A DNA stretch of 35,326 nt from Phormidesmis priestleyi ULC007 (GCF_001895925.1 NZ_MPPI01000047.1:1-35326); one strand, 5' to 3'; positions 1 to 7,905 are shown, numbered from the stretch's first letter. Notes: generated by a model from the letters alone, not told the origin. Numbers and translations are program-made.

Positions 1-1
1 A

Positions 2-740
2 ATTTCAACGGTGATAGAGACGGCTCCTATTGACAAACACGACAAGCTAAAAAGCCTGATGAGTTGGAAGTTTCAATCCTTCAAAAAAGTCCAGCTCTTA
101 GCCGATTAGAGTATAGTCGCTGTTAATATATCTAACTTCCAACCGGAGCTAGAATTAAAGGGTCGCTGGTTGACTCTCAGAGTTCCAACTTTTTACTTTG
201 AGGGATCTGTCAATCAAATGCTTGCAGGCTATGCTGGTCGGCAAAAAGATACCGAGTTCAACAGGGTTGACATCAGCGGTCTGCGTGTGTCCTTTCAGAA
301 TGGTGGACTGACCGTGAATGGTAACTGGCAGATGCCATCGTGAGCGTATTGGGTGTATTGCTGGCAAATGCAAGCACACACCCTGGACATCTGTAAGTGG
401 AACCTTCTCACAACCCTTTAGCGTGGCTTTAGTGGGCGACAGATTCAAAATCAGGGCTAATACTATCTCAATTCGCTCCGCCGATAAATGGTATCAACTT
501 ATCGTCGATTCTCTCATACCCCTTTTTGTTGATAGAGGAGCTATCAGTGCTGATATTAATACCCAACTTGCTACGATTAATAATGCAAGCCTGAGAGAGT
601 GGATTATTCCAAAGGGCGCTGAGTTCATGTCCCAAAATCTTGGGATATCTTACACACAGGCAAAGTCGTTGATTGTTTCAATATTGGCTCAATGGAAGGG
701 GTTATCAGTAACGGTTATGTCGCAGTCGCAGTACGTGTGA
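2..740 (+). pseudogene. Decayed gene of unknown family, 5' end outside the window
   Basis: Frame 2 reads as credible protein from the window edge, with an in-frame TAG at 107-109, then continues (motifs such as LELKGRWLTLRV and VDISGLRVSFQNGG) to a TGA at about 341-343. Protein-like sequence then resumes in another frame (VSGTFSQPFSVALVGDRF, then SLREWIIPKGAEF) and stops at 738-740. The two halves read as one beta-rich protein broken by a nonsense change and a frameshift near 340. A conventional 140-residue reading frame starting at ATG 318 covers only the second half. I do not recognise the family and infer no function. The missing N-terminus lies to the left of the window. Sequencing error is possible but would need two separate events. 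Confidence 0.5.
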
Positions 741-755
741 AATAGTCACGGTTGC

Positions 756-814
756 TGCTTTGATTCCCGATTAGCTTTTTGGCAGAGCTACAGAGCTAAT
801 TAGGAATCGAAGCA
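756..814. repeat. Imperfect inverted repeat between the decayed gene and the MSQIQVL pair
   Basis: Arms 756-776 and 794-814 are complementary over 21 positions with three mismatches, around a loop containing TTTTT. It could be a terminator-like hairpin for the gene to its left or a small palindromic repeat. There is no T-run after the right arm, so a classic rho-independent terminator on the plus strand is not supported. Confidence 0.5.
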
Positions 815-926
815 GGCAATCATGGCAAAATTGTGGCGGGCAGCTTCGCTGTGCCGAAGGCAACGACTCAAACCGTAGTGATTGAAAGTAAAATTGAGCC
901 TCTAGTTTCCATAGGACAACGCCGTT

Positions 927-1496
927 TTGAGCCAGATTCAAGTCTTAAACTTACAGAGCCTTGACCGAGGACTTCCCGCCATTACACCCGCTTTTGGGGC
1001 GGCGATCGCAGAAGCAGGTGCGATTTGTCTAACCGAGGAAGCTCATAAACCGGGAGCAGCACTCGAAGTCGAAGGAGAATTTTCTACCACATTCAAATTG
1101 GATTGGCAGCCAGTCACAGAACAAACACGGCGATGTTGGAATGACGAAGAATACACGACCGAGCAAGCTGCTTATGGAGTCGCATTTCTGTTAATTCTTC
1201 AATTAACAAATTTCACGGTCATTGAACGTTCTCGCAAAGGAACTGGATTTGACTACTGGTTAGGAAGTCAAGATTCAACCGCCACGCTGCCATTTCAGCG
1301 AATGGCACGTCTAGAAGTCTCTGGAATTCGTAAAGGTAATCGCAGTCAAATCAATGCCAGAGTCAAGCAGAAAACTGAACAAACTCGCGCATCTGATGCA
1401 CAGGGATTGCCAGCGTATATCATTGTGGTAGAGTTCAGCCGCCCAATTTCCATCATGAGTGCGAAACATAACCCCGAAGGAACCCTACTCCAATGA
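927..1496 (+). CDS. Conserved-looking hypothetical protein, first of a coupled pair
   Basis: A 189-residue soluble protein of unknown function, with no signal peptide or membrane segment. The start is taken at TTG 927 because in-frame TAG codons at 903 and 912 exclude an upstream start and AGGA at 913-916 is a plausible ribosome site. The first seven residues (MSQIQVL) are the same as those of the next gene, and the underlying bases are nearly identical, so either the start regions were duplicated or the two proteins share an N-terminal tag. Its stop overlaps the next start as ATGA (1493-1496), which implies translational coupling and probably a joint function. The middle of the protein (FTVIERSRKGTGFDYWLG) looks like a folded alpha/beta domain. 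I do not recognise the family. Confidence 0.75.
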   Translation: MSQIQVLNLQSLDRGLPAITPAFGAAIAEAGAICLTEEAHKPGAALEVEGEFSTTFKLDWQPVTEQTRRCWNDEEYTTEQAAYGVAFLLILQLTNFTVIERSRKGTGFDYWLGSQDSTATLPFQRMARLEVSGIRKGNRSQINARVKQKTEQTRASDAQGLPAYIIVVEFSRPISIMSAKHNPEGTLLQ

Positions 1497-1882
1497 GCCA
1501 GATTCAAGTGCTCCACCAACAAGCAATGGATTTAGCCGAAGCCGCAGCAGTCGCCCGTTTAAGAGGCGCTCCAGAACAGGCTGCACAATTAACGCGCCAA
1601 GCCTTTGAACAAGAAACGCAAGCCGTCGCCTTAATCGCTAGCACTCTTGATGCCGAACCCACTCGTTCTGTACTCTACCGCAGCGCAGCATCTCTCGCGA
1701 TCGAATGCGGTGAATTACGAGCCGCAGAACGGCTGATCGCAAACGCATTATCTGGCAATCCGCCCCCAGAGATTGCCGAAGAACTCAAAGATTTATTCAT
1801 CCAGATCAACTTGAGCCAATATCTGAAGCGTCAAGGAATCCACATGGATATTAACGAACTGCAAGGACTGGTAAATCAATAG
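1493..1882 (+). CDS. Small alpha-helical hypothetical protein, second of the coupled pair
   Basis: A 129-residue protein, predicted almost entirely helical and rich in Ala, Glu and Leu. Its helix pairs (EAAAVARLRGAPEQAAQLTR, then LYRSAASLAIECGELRAAER) look like TPR-type repeats, which would suit protein-protein binding. It starts within the stop of the preceding gene (ATGA), so the two are probably co-translated. Its own TAG stop at 1880-1882 overlaps a GTG at 1882, possibly the start of a third gene now disrupted by the group II intron that begins 19 bases downstream. The function is unknown; the repeat assignment is by eye. Confidence 0.75.
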   Translation: MSQIQVLHQQAMDLAEAAAVARLRGAPEQAAQLTRQAFEQETQAVALIASTLDAEPTRSVLYRSAASLAIECGELRAAERLIANALSGNPPPEIAEELKDLFIQINLSQYLKRQGIHMDINELQGLVNQ

Positions 1883-1937
1883 TGCTCGTCTCCCCGTCTA
1901 ATCGGGTCGAGGAGAGCATTTAACTCTCCCCTCCCAC

Positions 1938-1971
1938 ACCACCCATCATGCGGGTTCGCAATGGGCGGTTC
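1938..1971 (-). ncRNA. Group II intron domain V catalytic hairpin
   Basis: On the minus strand 1971 to 1938 reads GAACCGCCCATTGCG, a small turn, CGCATGATGGGTGGT. It folds as a two-part stem (ACCGCCCAT with ATGGGTGGT; GCG with CGC) of about 34 nt, with the terminal loop and internal bulge expected for domain V. Its place just downstream of the maturase gene and just before the domain VI stem supports the call. The RNA part of the ribozyme appears intact even though the maturase gene is not. Confidence 0.75.
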
Positions 1972-2001
1972 ATGAAGACGCGCAGACAAAACACTGATAA
2001 C

Positions 2002-3336
2002 CTAAGCGTAACCCTGCACTCTCATCCAGAGTTGGCGAATCGATAACAATCCCTGTTGTTCTAACCACTCATTGGTCATTCCCGTTTGCGTTGCGAGTGT
2101 CTTTGACAAACGCCAGTAGCCTTTGCGACTGATGCCGGTCAAAATCGCATGACGCTTACTTGTCCCCAACCTGAGCAGGTTGGCAATGCGCGTTCTCGGT
2201 CTGCGCCACTGTTTCCAGTAGCACATGCGAATTCGTCGCCTTAACCACCCATCTAGCTCTTCTATTGGGGTGTAATGCTGAGAGATGCCGAAGTAGTTCA
2301 TCCACCCTTGCACGTATCGGTTCAATCGCTCGAAGCGCTCTGCCATTGAGACTCCCCAACTGCGCGACGTGAAGCCCCGCAACCGATGCTTGAAGTCTTG
2401 CAGAGCTTGCTCAGAGACGAAGATGCGAATCCCTCGGAAGGTAAAACCGAGATAGTTCAACTCTTCAATCTTGACCACTCGGCTCTTTTCTCGATTGACG
2501 TTGAGCTTCAGCGCTTGGGTTAAGTAACGGCTAATCTTTACCATCACTCGTCGCCCTGCTCGTCTGCTTTTGACCAAGATTACGAGGTCATCGACATAGC
2601 GAACAAAACGATGCCCTCACGCTTCTAGCTCCTTGTCCAAGTCATCTAGAAGAATATTGGACAACAAAGGTGAAAGGGGAGACCCTTGTGGAGTCCCCCA
2701 TGCAGTCGGTTCAACAGTACTTCCAACCAACACGCCTGCTCGCAGGTAACGACCGATTAACCCCAAAAGCACCTTGTCAGAAACTTTCCGAGCGACGCGG
2801 GACATCAAGACATCGTGATTGACCGTATCAAAGAATTTCTCTAAATCTAAGTCAACCGCAATGCGATGCCCTGCTTTGACCATCGTTTTCACCTGTTGGA
2901 TCGCTCCATGAGCCGAACGGCGCGGTCGACTGCCATAGCTTGACTCAGAGAAGTCTGGGTCAAAGATTGGCGTAAGCACCTGCAAGATGGCTTGTTGGAT
3001 CACTCGGTCAATGACACAAGGAACCCCCAACTTACGCTCTCCTTTGCCTCTCGGCTTCGGAATCGACACCCGTCGCACTGGGCGCGATTGGTAGCTGCCA
3101 TCAAGCAGGGATTGGCGAATCTCTTGCCAATGTTCGCGGGCATGGGCAGGAAAGTCTTCTAAAGTCATCCCGTCACTGCCGGGAGCACCTTTGTTCGACT
3201 TCACCCGTTTCCAGGCTGTTTGAACATTGTTGCGCTCTAAGATTCGCGCCATCAAGTTGTCTAAGGCTGGCTCTCTGTCAGCACGCCAAACCGTATCTCC
3301 CCCGTCCGGGTTCATCGATAGGTCTGAGTTGTTCAT
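2002..3336 (-). pseudogene. ltrA: Group II intron reverse transcriptase/maturase, one in-frame TGA
   Basis: Reads from ATG at 3336, with a strong AAGGAGGAG ribosome site just upstream, to a stop at 2002, about 444 codons. The first 239 residues carry the N-terminal RT region (TAWKRVKSNKGAPGSDGMT), the IPKPRGKGERKLGVP and YGSRPRRSAHGA blocks, the catalytic DLDLEKFFDTVNHD and GTPQGSPLSPLLSNILLDDL. A TGA at 2617-2619 then interrupts the frame. Without a shift it continues GHRFVRYVDDLVIL, which carries the catalytic YVDD, and on into the maturase X domain (GWMNYFGI; LDGWLRRRIRMCYWKQW). No HNH endonuclease follows. The stop probably replaced an Arg codon (CGA to TGA). The product lacking YVDD should be inactive, so mobility would depend on readthrough or on a maturase supplied elsewhere. 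Confidence 0.9.
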
Positions 3337-3829
3337 CGCTCCTCCTTAGGTCGTTCATGTTCGTCCCTTCGTTCTCAAACGAACTACTATGGACTCGGCT
3401 GACTTCTGTACGATTAACCCTTGAAATTACTTCCAAAGGGGCTGTCTCATCAACTTTAGGGTTCTGTGGCTCCCTCGCCGTTTCCCGCGAGACCTCAATC
3501 AGACTCCCTTGGTTGACAGACCGCAGCCGTACAGATCTCCCCAGATAAGACCGTGATCTCTCCCGCCGCAACCGCGTCATTTACTGCACCCCTTGAACCA
3601 AGGGTTTCGTTGTGTTGTGCCAACTCACCCAGAGGTCTCAGCCTTCTATGACGTTTCTGTTCGTCGGCTCGTCGGTTTGCCGCTGGCTTCCTCCAGACCT
3701 TCCCTCGCGAGAACGCCCTTGCCTTAAGCTAGTGGTTATCGTCACTCGGAACTTTTGGGTTCATTTGGACGCTGGTTCCACCACAGGGGACTTTCACCCC
3801 ATCAGATCACGCCCATGCTGGGCGTACAC

Positions 3830-4068
3830 AATTCAAATGCACCGGACGGAAAAATTCGCTGGTGCTGAGTTTGAGTTTATCTGCCGCCGCTGATTTGAGC
3901 CGTTAGCTCTCACTATCACGCTGGACATGGTTTTTGAGATGTGGCGTAAGTTGGTGGGTGAATCATATTGGGATATATCGGATTGCCTCGGAGCTGGCGA
4001 TCGTGAACGAAGAAATCAGGAAAATTGAGGCGATCTCACATCGCTACGGTCTGGAAATTCCTGCCTAA
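3830..4068 (+). pseudogene. Decayed 3' part of a gene abutting the group II intron
   Basis: Two segments right of the intron read as protein in adjacent frames: MVFEMWRKLVGESYWDIS (about 3929-3982), and IASELAIVNEEIRKIEAI followed by SHRYGLEIPA with stop TAA at 4066-4068. If the intron is removed, bases left and right join in one frame that starts at a GTG (1882) overlapping the preceding gene's stop, but it meets TAG at 3904-3906. The simplest reading is a third gene of the 927-1882 operon, broken by intron insertion, a stop and a frameshift. The segments are short, so this is tentative. The family is not recognised. Confidence 0.35.
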
Positions 4069-4077
4069 CGAAAAAAT

Positions 4078-4113
4078 GCCCTCTCAGAATCCCCTCGGAG
4101 GGCTTTGTTTTTT
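4078..4113 (+). terminator. Rho-independent terminator
   Basis: GCCCTC (4078-4083) pairs with GAGGGC (4098-4103) and is followed at once by TTTGTTTTTT (4104-4113). It lies ten bases after the TAA at 4066-4068, so it probably once closed the operon that began at 927. It insulates the pentapeptide-repeat gene downstream. Confidence 0.85.
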
Positions 4114-4131
4114 GATCGGTACTGGGAGGAT

Positions 4132-4157
4132 AATTATGGAAAACAATTATGGAAAAC
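4132..4157. repeat. 13-bp tandem duplication at the start of the pentapeptide gene
   Basis: AATTATGGAAAAC occurs at 4132-4144 and again directly at 4145-4157. Each copy carries an ATG (4136 and 4149). The strong ribosome site GGGAGGA (4124-4130) is properly spaced for the first ATG, but that reading frame closes after 20 codons. The second ATG opens the real gene and is about 19 nt from the ribosome site. Because 13 is not a multiple of three, the duplication moved the well-placed start out of frame. Confidence 0.9.
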
Positions 4158-5725
4158 AATGCCCCACAGCAGATTGCACATCAATCGACTCTTATTGAGC
4201 AACTGAAAAGACGTAGACCAGTACTGATAAAAATCCTTGTTGCTGGCAGCGTGTTTTTTGTGATGATCAGCCTTTATCGCGTGGACTGGTCAGAATTTGG
4301 GGGAAGTCAGGATCAAAACGTTTTGACTGTGCAAGAGGATATTACTCAGGGAGGTGAGACAACGCATAAGACAACGATAACTACCACCGACAAGCTGACC
4401 CCTGGGAAAAGTCTTTGGGACTGGATGACTTTGTTGCTTGCACCCGCAACGTTGGCAGGATTAGGGTTTTTATTTCAATCTAATCAGGAGAAAACTAAAG
4501 CAGAGAAGGCAGAAGCTGAACAAAATCGGGAGAAGGCACAGCAGGAAGCCGATCAAAAGCGGGAGACTGAACAACAGCATCATCAGGCTCTACAAGACTA
4601 CCTAGCTGAGATCTCAGCGTTGCTGGTAGACAAAAAACTGAAGACCATGTTGCCTAAAAAAAATCATCATCAAGCACAAACTGAACACGCAAGTGATACA
4701 GCATCTGATACAGAACCAGCGCAATCTGAAACATCAATAATTCCATCTATTGATCCGCAAGCGGCATTACAGGTTGTCAAAGCAAGAACACTATCACTAC
4801 TACGCCTGTTTGACGAGGATATGCCACGTAAATCAAGTGTTCTTCATTTCTGGGCGATACTGCACTTTTAACGGCGCTAGACTTAGATCTATCATCTTCT
4901 GATTTGGAAAAAGCCGATTTCCACAGGGCTAATCTCAGCGGTGCTAACCTCAGCCTTGTCCACCTCAGCCGTGCCGACCTCAGCGGTGCCGACCTCAGCA
5001 ATGCCGACCTCTGGTTTGCTAATCTCAGCGGTGCTAACCTCACCGGTGCCGACCTCAGCAATGCCGACCTCAGCAATGCCGACCTCAGCGGTGCCGACCT
5101 CAGGGGTGCCCACCTCGGTGGTGCTAACCTCACCGATGCCGACCTCAGCAGTGCCGACCTCAGGGGTGCTAACCTCAGCAATGCCTACCTCCACGGTGCC
5201 GACCTCAGGGGTGCCGACCTCAGGGGTGCTAACCTCAGCAATGCCTACCTCCCCCGTGCCGCCGACCTCACCGATGTCTTACTCAGCGGTGCCTACTTCA
5301 GGAGTGCCGACCAAATGTTTGCCAAACTCAGGGGTGTCCAACTCAGCGGTGCCTACCGCGCGCATCCCCGCGCCGATGCCCAAATCAGCTCCATCCACCC
5401 CCGCGACCTCAGTGGTGCCGACCTCAGTGGTGCCGACCTCACCGATGCCGACCTCAGCGAGGTAATACTTTGGTGTGTCGATCTATCATCAGTCAAAGGA
5501 CTAACCCCCAAACAGCTATTCCATTCATTCCTGTGCAATGTCCTCTTGCCTGACGATGTACTGGACCCGAATCGTCACTTCTTGTCTGAGGATATAAAAC
5601 CGGACTCGAATCGTGACTGTGAAAAGTTGCCAGAACTATTAGTAGAGAGGTATCCCGAAGAATATGAAACTTTGGAAAAAGCAAAGGAGTTTGTAGACCG
5701 CTTAAAAAGTATAAAAATCAAATAG
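4149..5725 (+). pseudogene. Membrane-anchored pentapeptide-repeat protein, frameshifted
   Basis: Residues 1-240 have a membrane helix near 26-43 (KILVAGSVFFVMISLY), a second near 90-110 (MTLLLAPATLAGLGFLF), and a charged coiled coil near 112-150. They lead to KARTLSLLRLFDEDMP, after which the frame ends at 4869-4871. The adjacent frame continues LGDTALLTALDLDLSSSDLE into about 35 A(D/N)LSG-type pentapeptides and a C-terminal helical tail, stopping at 5723-5725. A lost T near 4850 (TTCTTGGGC to TTCTGGGC) explains the break; a -1 ribosomal shift would also restore the frame, but no slippery heptamer is visible. Pentapeptide repeats form a right-handed quadrilateral beta-helix. With the 13-bp start duplication this makes two lesions, so the gene is probably inactive; sequencing error at the shift cannot be excluded. 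Confidence 0.85.
4913..5462 (+). repeat. 15-bp tandem repeat array coding pentapeptides
   Basis: Units close to GGTGCCGACCTCAGC repeat about 35 times, each coding one pentapeptide. The array is disturbed twice: an extra GCC codon near 5260 (PRAADLTD) and a degenerate stretch near 5355-5400. Because the unit length is a multiple of three and contains no stop in several frames, long false reading frames appear on both strands. Such arrays expand and contract easily by slippage or recombination. Confidence 0.9.
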
Positions 5726-5763
5726 ACAGCTCGTTACAGTCTTGAAGTCCCCGCATGATCTAA

Positions 5764-5928
5764 AACGACACATCCCGCTACGATGGACAGCCGATACCCA
5801 ACCCGATCCCTAATACTCACCCGATATTTACCCAGCGTTGTCCAGACTGCGAACTGCCGCTCCTGGCAGCAACGGGGCGAGTGTGTCGGTGTGGTGATTG
5901 TGGGTGGGTGGATGAATCCGGGCAATGA
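5764..5928 (+). pseudogene. Zinc-ribbon fragment without a usable start codon
   Basis: The frame running to TGA 5926-5928 encodes RCPDCELPLL, an eleven-residue spacer, then CRCGDCGWVDESG. The two CxxC knuckles and the CGW ending are typical of small zinc-ribbon proteins. Between the in-frame TAA at 5761-5763 and the first cysteine there is no ATG, GTG or TTG. The only nearby ATG (5783) opens a different frame. Either the start was lost by a one-base indel or a rare start (ATA, ATC) is used. The region has no clear partner gene. Confidence 0.45.
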
Positions 5929-6244
5929 TCGTAGGGTGGGCATTGCTCACTACCAGCCAGCTAACAACGCCCATGCACACCGACCGCTGAGAGTCGTTCA
6001 GTTGTGATGCAAAGGTTATCTGCGGCGGGTGATGGGCAACGTTAGCGACACGTTTGTGCAATTGTTGCGATCGCGTAAAGTAGAGCTAATCCAAACAGCA
6101 GCGTAAGATTAGATGGGGTCGATCGCCGTCAAACAAACCGATTGCGGCGGTGCTGAACGAATGAACAATTGGGGTGACAATCCCCCCGTGGTTGCCCTCT
6201 TCGCGCAATGGGTAGGCACGGGGGCGCTACCCCTACGATCATCC
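5929..6244. other. Non-coding stretch with repeat remnants
   Basis: No credible gene is visible. It holds a GTAGGGTGGGCATTGCTCAC motif resembling a common cyanobacterial dispersed hairpin (5931-5950), the attC-like palindrome described separately, and a GTAGG...CCCCTAC palindrome near 6210-6236. Short reading frames here lack coding character. Confidence 0.6.
5960..6046. repeat. attC-like imperfect palindrome
   Basis: GCTAAC (5960-5965) and GTTAGC (6041-6046) face each other across 87 bp. The arms pair as GCTAAC, then three unpaired bases on each side (AAC against AAC), then GCCCAT with ATGGGC. Simple boxes separated by a mismatched spacer and an imperfect inner stem are the layout of integron attC sites (RYYYAAC / GTTRRRY). 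The inner part could equally belong to a small palindromic mobile repeat. No integrase gene or second copy was seen in the window. Confidence 0.4.
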
Positions 6245-6592
6245 TTAATCAGGATCGATCGTTTCTGGTTGCCCCGACTCGCGTGTCGGAATTTTGGACG
6301 ATCGCCAAATCCACCAGCCCGCGATCGCTAATGTGAAATTTCCGACCAGTGTCATCGCAGCTTGCACCGTCACGACCCAACTCAGCGAGGCGGGATTGTC
6401 GAAGAAATGCCAGGTGCAGGCACACATCGCGCTCACTAACGCAGGCAACATTCCCAACGAGAGCGATCGCCACGCCAGATTTCCGCTCACCTCGGCATAG
6501 CGCCAAATCAGCCAAATTGCCGCGACCCATTCAATCACACTAGAAACATGAATCACCCAAGTGGGAATCGAGAGAGCGTGCATAAAAATCAT
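6245..6592 (-). CDS. DUF2499 (Ycf49-like) membrane protein
   Basis: About 116 residues with four hydrophobic segments. The family signature is clear: LSIPTWVIHVSSVIEWVAAI near the N-terminus, then GMLPALVSAMCACTWHFFDN and a last helix with TLAIAGWWIWRSSK. Ycf49/DUF2499 proteins occur in cyanobacteria and plastids; the biochemical role is unknown to me, but conservation in phototrophs and membrane location suggest a thylakoid-related function. I start at ATG 6592, after a weak TTGGA; ATG 6583 is equally possible, and a TTG at 6634 would add an N-terminal extension not expected for the family. It is divergent from csaB, so the two share the 6593-6689 promoter region. Confidence 0.85.
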   Translation of the reverse strand: MIFMHALSIPTWVIHVSSVIEWVAAIWLIWRYAEVSGNLAWRSLSLGMLPALVSAMCACTWHFFDNPASLSWVVTVQAAMTLVGNFTLAIAGWWIWRSSKIPTRESGQPETIDPD

Positions 6593-6689
6593 TTGTCCAA
6601 TGAACGTTGAATTTGCAGCGATCGCGGATCGCAAGCTCTAGTCTAAATTGACTTGCCGCTATAGAATTGGCTGCAACCTAAAATCTGAA

Positions 6690-7742
6690 ATGAACAAGCT
6701 TCGAGCAGTGTTGTGTGGCTACTATGGCATGGGTAACGGCGGCGATGAGGCCCTGCTGGCTTCTTTGCTGCAAATGTTGCCCCCCCAAATAGAGCCGATC
6801 GTTTTGTCAGGCAATCCTCAGCAGACCCGCGATCGCTACAAGGTGACAAGCTGCGATCGTAAGTCCCTAACATCCGTTGTTCAAGCATTGCGTCAGTCGG
6901 ATATTTTTATCTGGGGTGGCGGCAGCTTAATGCAGGATGCGACGAGTCCCTATAGCGCTTTTTATTATGGGGGCTTGATGAAACTTGCCCAAGTGATGGG
7001 GTTGAAGACGATCGCCTGGGCGCAAGGCATCGGGCCCTTGAATCGATCAGTGACTTGCTGGCTGACTCAACAAGCGCTTAAGAATTGTGTTGGGGTGAGT
7101 GTGCGCGATCGTGGCTCGGCGGCTTTATTGCATCAGTGGAGAATTCCGTCGGTGCTGGCTCCCGATCCCGTTTGGGCAATGGAGTCGGAAGCCGTACCGG
7201 GATTGTGGGATTTGCCTGCGCCCAGAGTTGCCGTGAATCTCCGATCGCATCCGCTTTTAACGCCCGATCGGTTGACTGTTCTGACTCGTGCCCTAATCGA
7301 TTTCCAAAAAGCGACTCAGACCTGTTTATTGCTGTTGCCATTTCAGGCGAGTCAAGATTTGGCGATCGCTCAAACTATTCAGCCACAACTTCCAGGGTTT
7401 AGCAAAATTCTAATGTTAGAAAACCCGCAGGAACTAAAAGGGGTGTTTCGAGGCGTAGAGATGGCGATCGCGATGCGATTTCATGGGCTGATTATGGCGG
7501 CGGCTGAAGGGTGTCGGTGTTTTGCGTTGAGCTATGACCCCAAAGTCACCCACCTGATGGATGAGCTAGAGATACCCGGATGGGAACTGACCGATCTGCC
7601 GCCAGACTCGCACCAAATCAGTCAAACCTGGCTAGAGCTTTATGCCAATGGCGAAGCGCTTTCAACCGATCAAATTCATTCGCTGGTCGATCGGGCGTTG
7701 ATGCATCAAGACGTGTTGCGAACAGCCTTGAGAAAGCTTTGA
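6690..7742 (+). CDS. csaB: Polysaccharide pyruvyl transferase CsaB
   Basis: A 350-residue cytoplasmic enzyme expected to transfer a pyruvyl group from phosphoenolpyruvate onto a cell-wall or surface polysaccharide, a modification used elsewhere to hold S-layer proteins. The N-terminal GYYGMGNGGDEALL loop, the IWGGGSLMQD block, KTIAWAQGIGPL, and a C-terminal AMRFHGLIMAAAEG match the pyruvyl transferase fold. ATG 6690 is chosen over an upstream TTG (6648) because family proteins begin at about this point (MNKLRAVLCGYYG). The stop is followed after four bases by a family A MITE whose GC-rich palindrome may serve as its transcript end. Confidence 0.9.
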   Translation: MNKLRAVLCGYYGMGNGGDEALLASLLQMLPPQIEPIVLSGNPQQTRDRYKVTSCDRKSLTSVVQALRQSDIFIWGGGSLMQDATSPYSAFYYGGLMKLAQVMGLKTIAWAQGIGPLNRSVTCWLTQQALKNCVGVSVRDRGSAALLHQWRIPSVLAPDPVWAMESEAVPGLWDLPAPRVAVNLRSHPLLTPDRLTVLTRALIDFQKATQTCLLLLPFQASQDLAIAQTIQPQLPGFSKILMLENPQELKGVFRGVEMAIAMRFHGLIMAAAEGCRCFALSYDPKVTHLMDELEIPGWELTDLPPDSHQISQTWLELYANGEALSTDQIHSLVDRALMHQDVLRTALRKL

Positions 7743-7745
7743 AAA

Positions 7746-7905
7746 TACGCAAATTCGACGACTTCATTACAGCCCACCGCGCCCCTAAATCCCCCAAATT
7801 GGGGAACTTCAAGCCAAACTTTCCGGTTCAAAGTCCCCCAGAATGGGGGATTTAGGGGGCATAAGCCGCCCACAACGAAGTGAAAAAACTCGTCAATCTG
7901 ACGTT
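7746..7905. repeat. Family A MITE-like element, copy 1
   Basis: Shares with the copies at 20738-20910 and 28603-28776 the inner palindrome CCCCTAAATCCCCC ... GGGGGATTTAGGGGG and the right end CGTC(G)AA(C)TGACGTT (here AATCTGACGTT at 7895-7905). The left end is worn: TTCGACGACTTC survives at 7753-7764, but the terminal AACGTCAG has decayed. It starts within about four bases of the csaB stop. A-rich flanks (GAAAA, AAAAA) fit a 5-bp target duplication but are not conclusive. No coding capacity. Confidence 0.75.

Larger units (their letters stand above)
1901..3829 (-). mobile_element. Group II intron, minus strand, with broken maturase gene
   Basis: Read on the minus strand, the 5' end near 3829 begins GTGTACGCCCAGCATGGGCG and continues GGGGTGAAAGTCCCC, the usual opening of bacterial group II intron domain I. 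The 3' end near 1901 has a domain V hairpin (1938-1971), a domain VI stem with GGAGAG/CTCTCC pairing (1911-1928), and ends CGACCCGAT. The intron-encoded reverse transcriptase lies between, in the domain IV position. The length, about 1.93 kb, is normal for an intron whose protein lacks an endonuclease domain. The exact ends are inferred from consensus and could move a few bases. It is antisense to the flanking plus-strand genes, so it cannot splice from their mRNA. Confidence 0.85.

Noticed and set aside
2617-2619. TGA in the maturase as evidence for a recoded genetic code
   Set aside because: Many genes in the window use TGA as their normal stop, and prfB (RF2, which reads UGA) is present.
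3278-3893. Reading frames at 3278-3580 (minus) and 3612-3893 (plus)
   Set aside because: They lie in the structured RNA domains of the group II intron, and their products are Arg/Ser-rich and unlike proteins.
4777-5465. Long reading frames on both strands across the pentapeptide region (134, 100 and 174 codons)
   Set aside because: They are by-products of a 15-bp repeat whose length is a multiple of three; the A(D/N)LSG frame explains the sequence.
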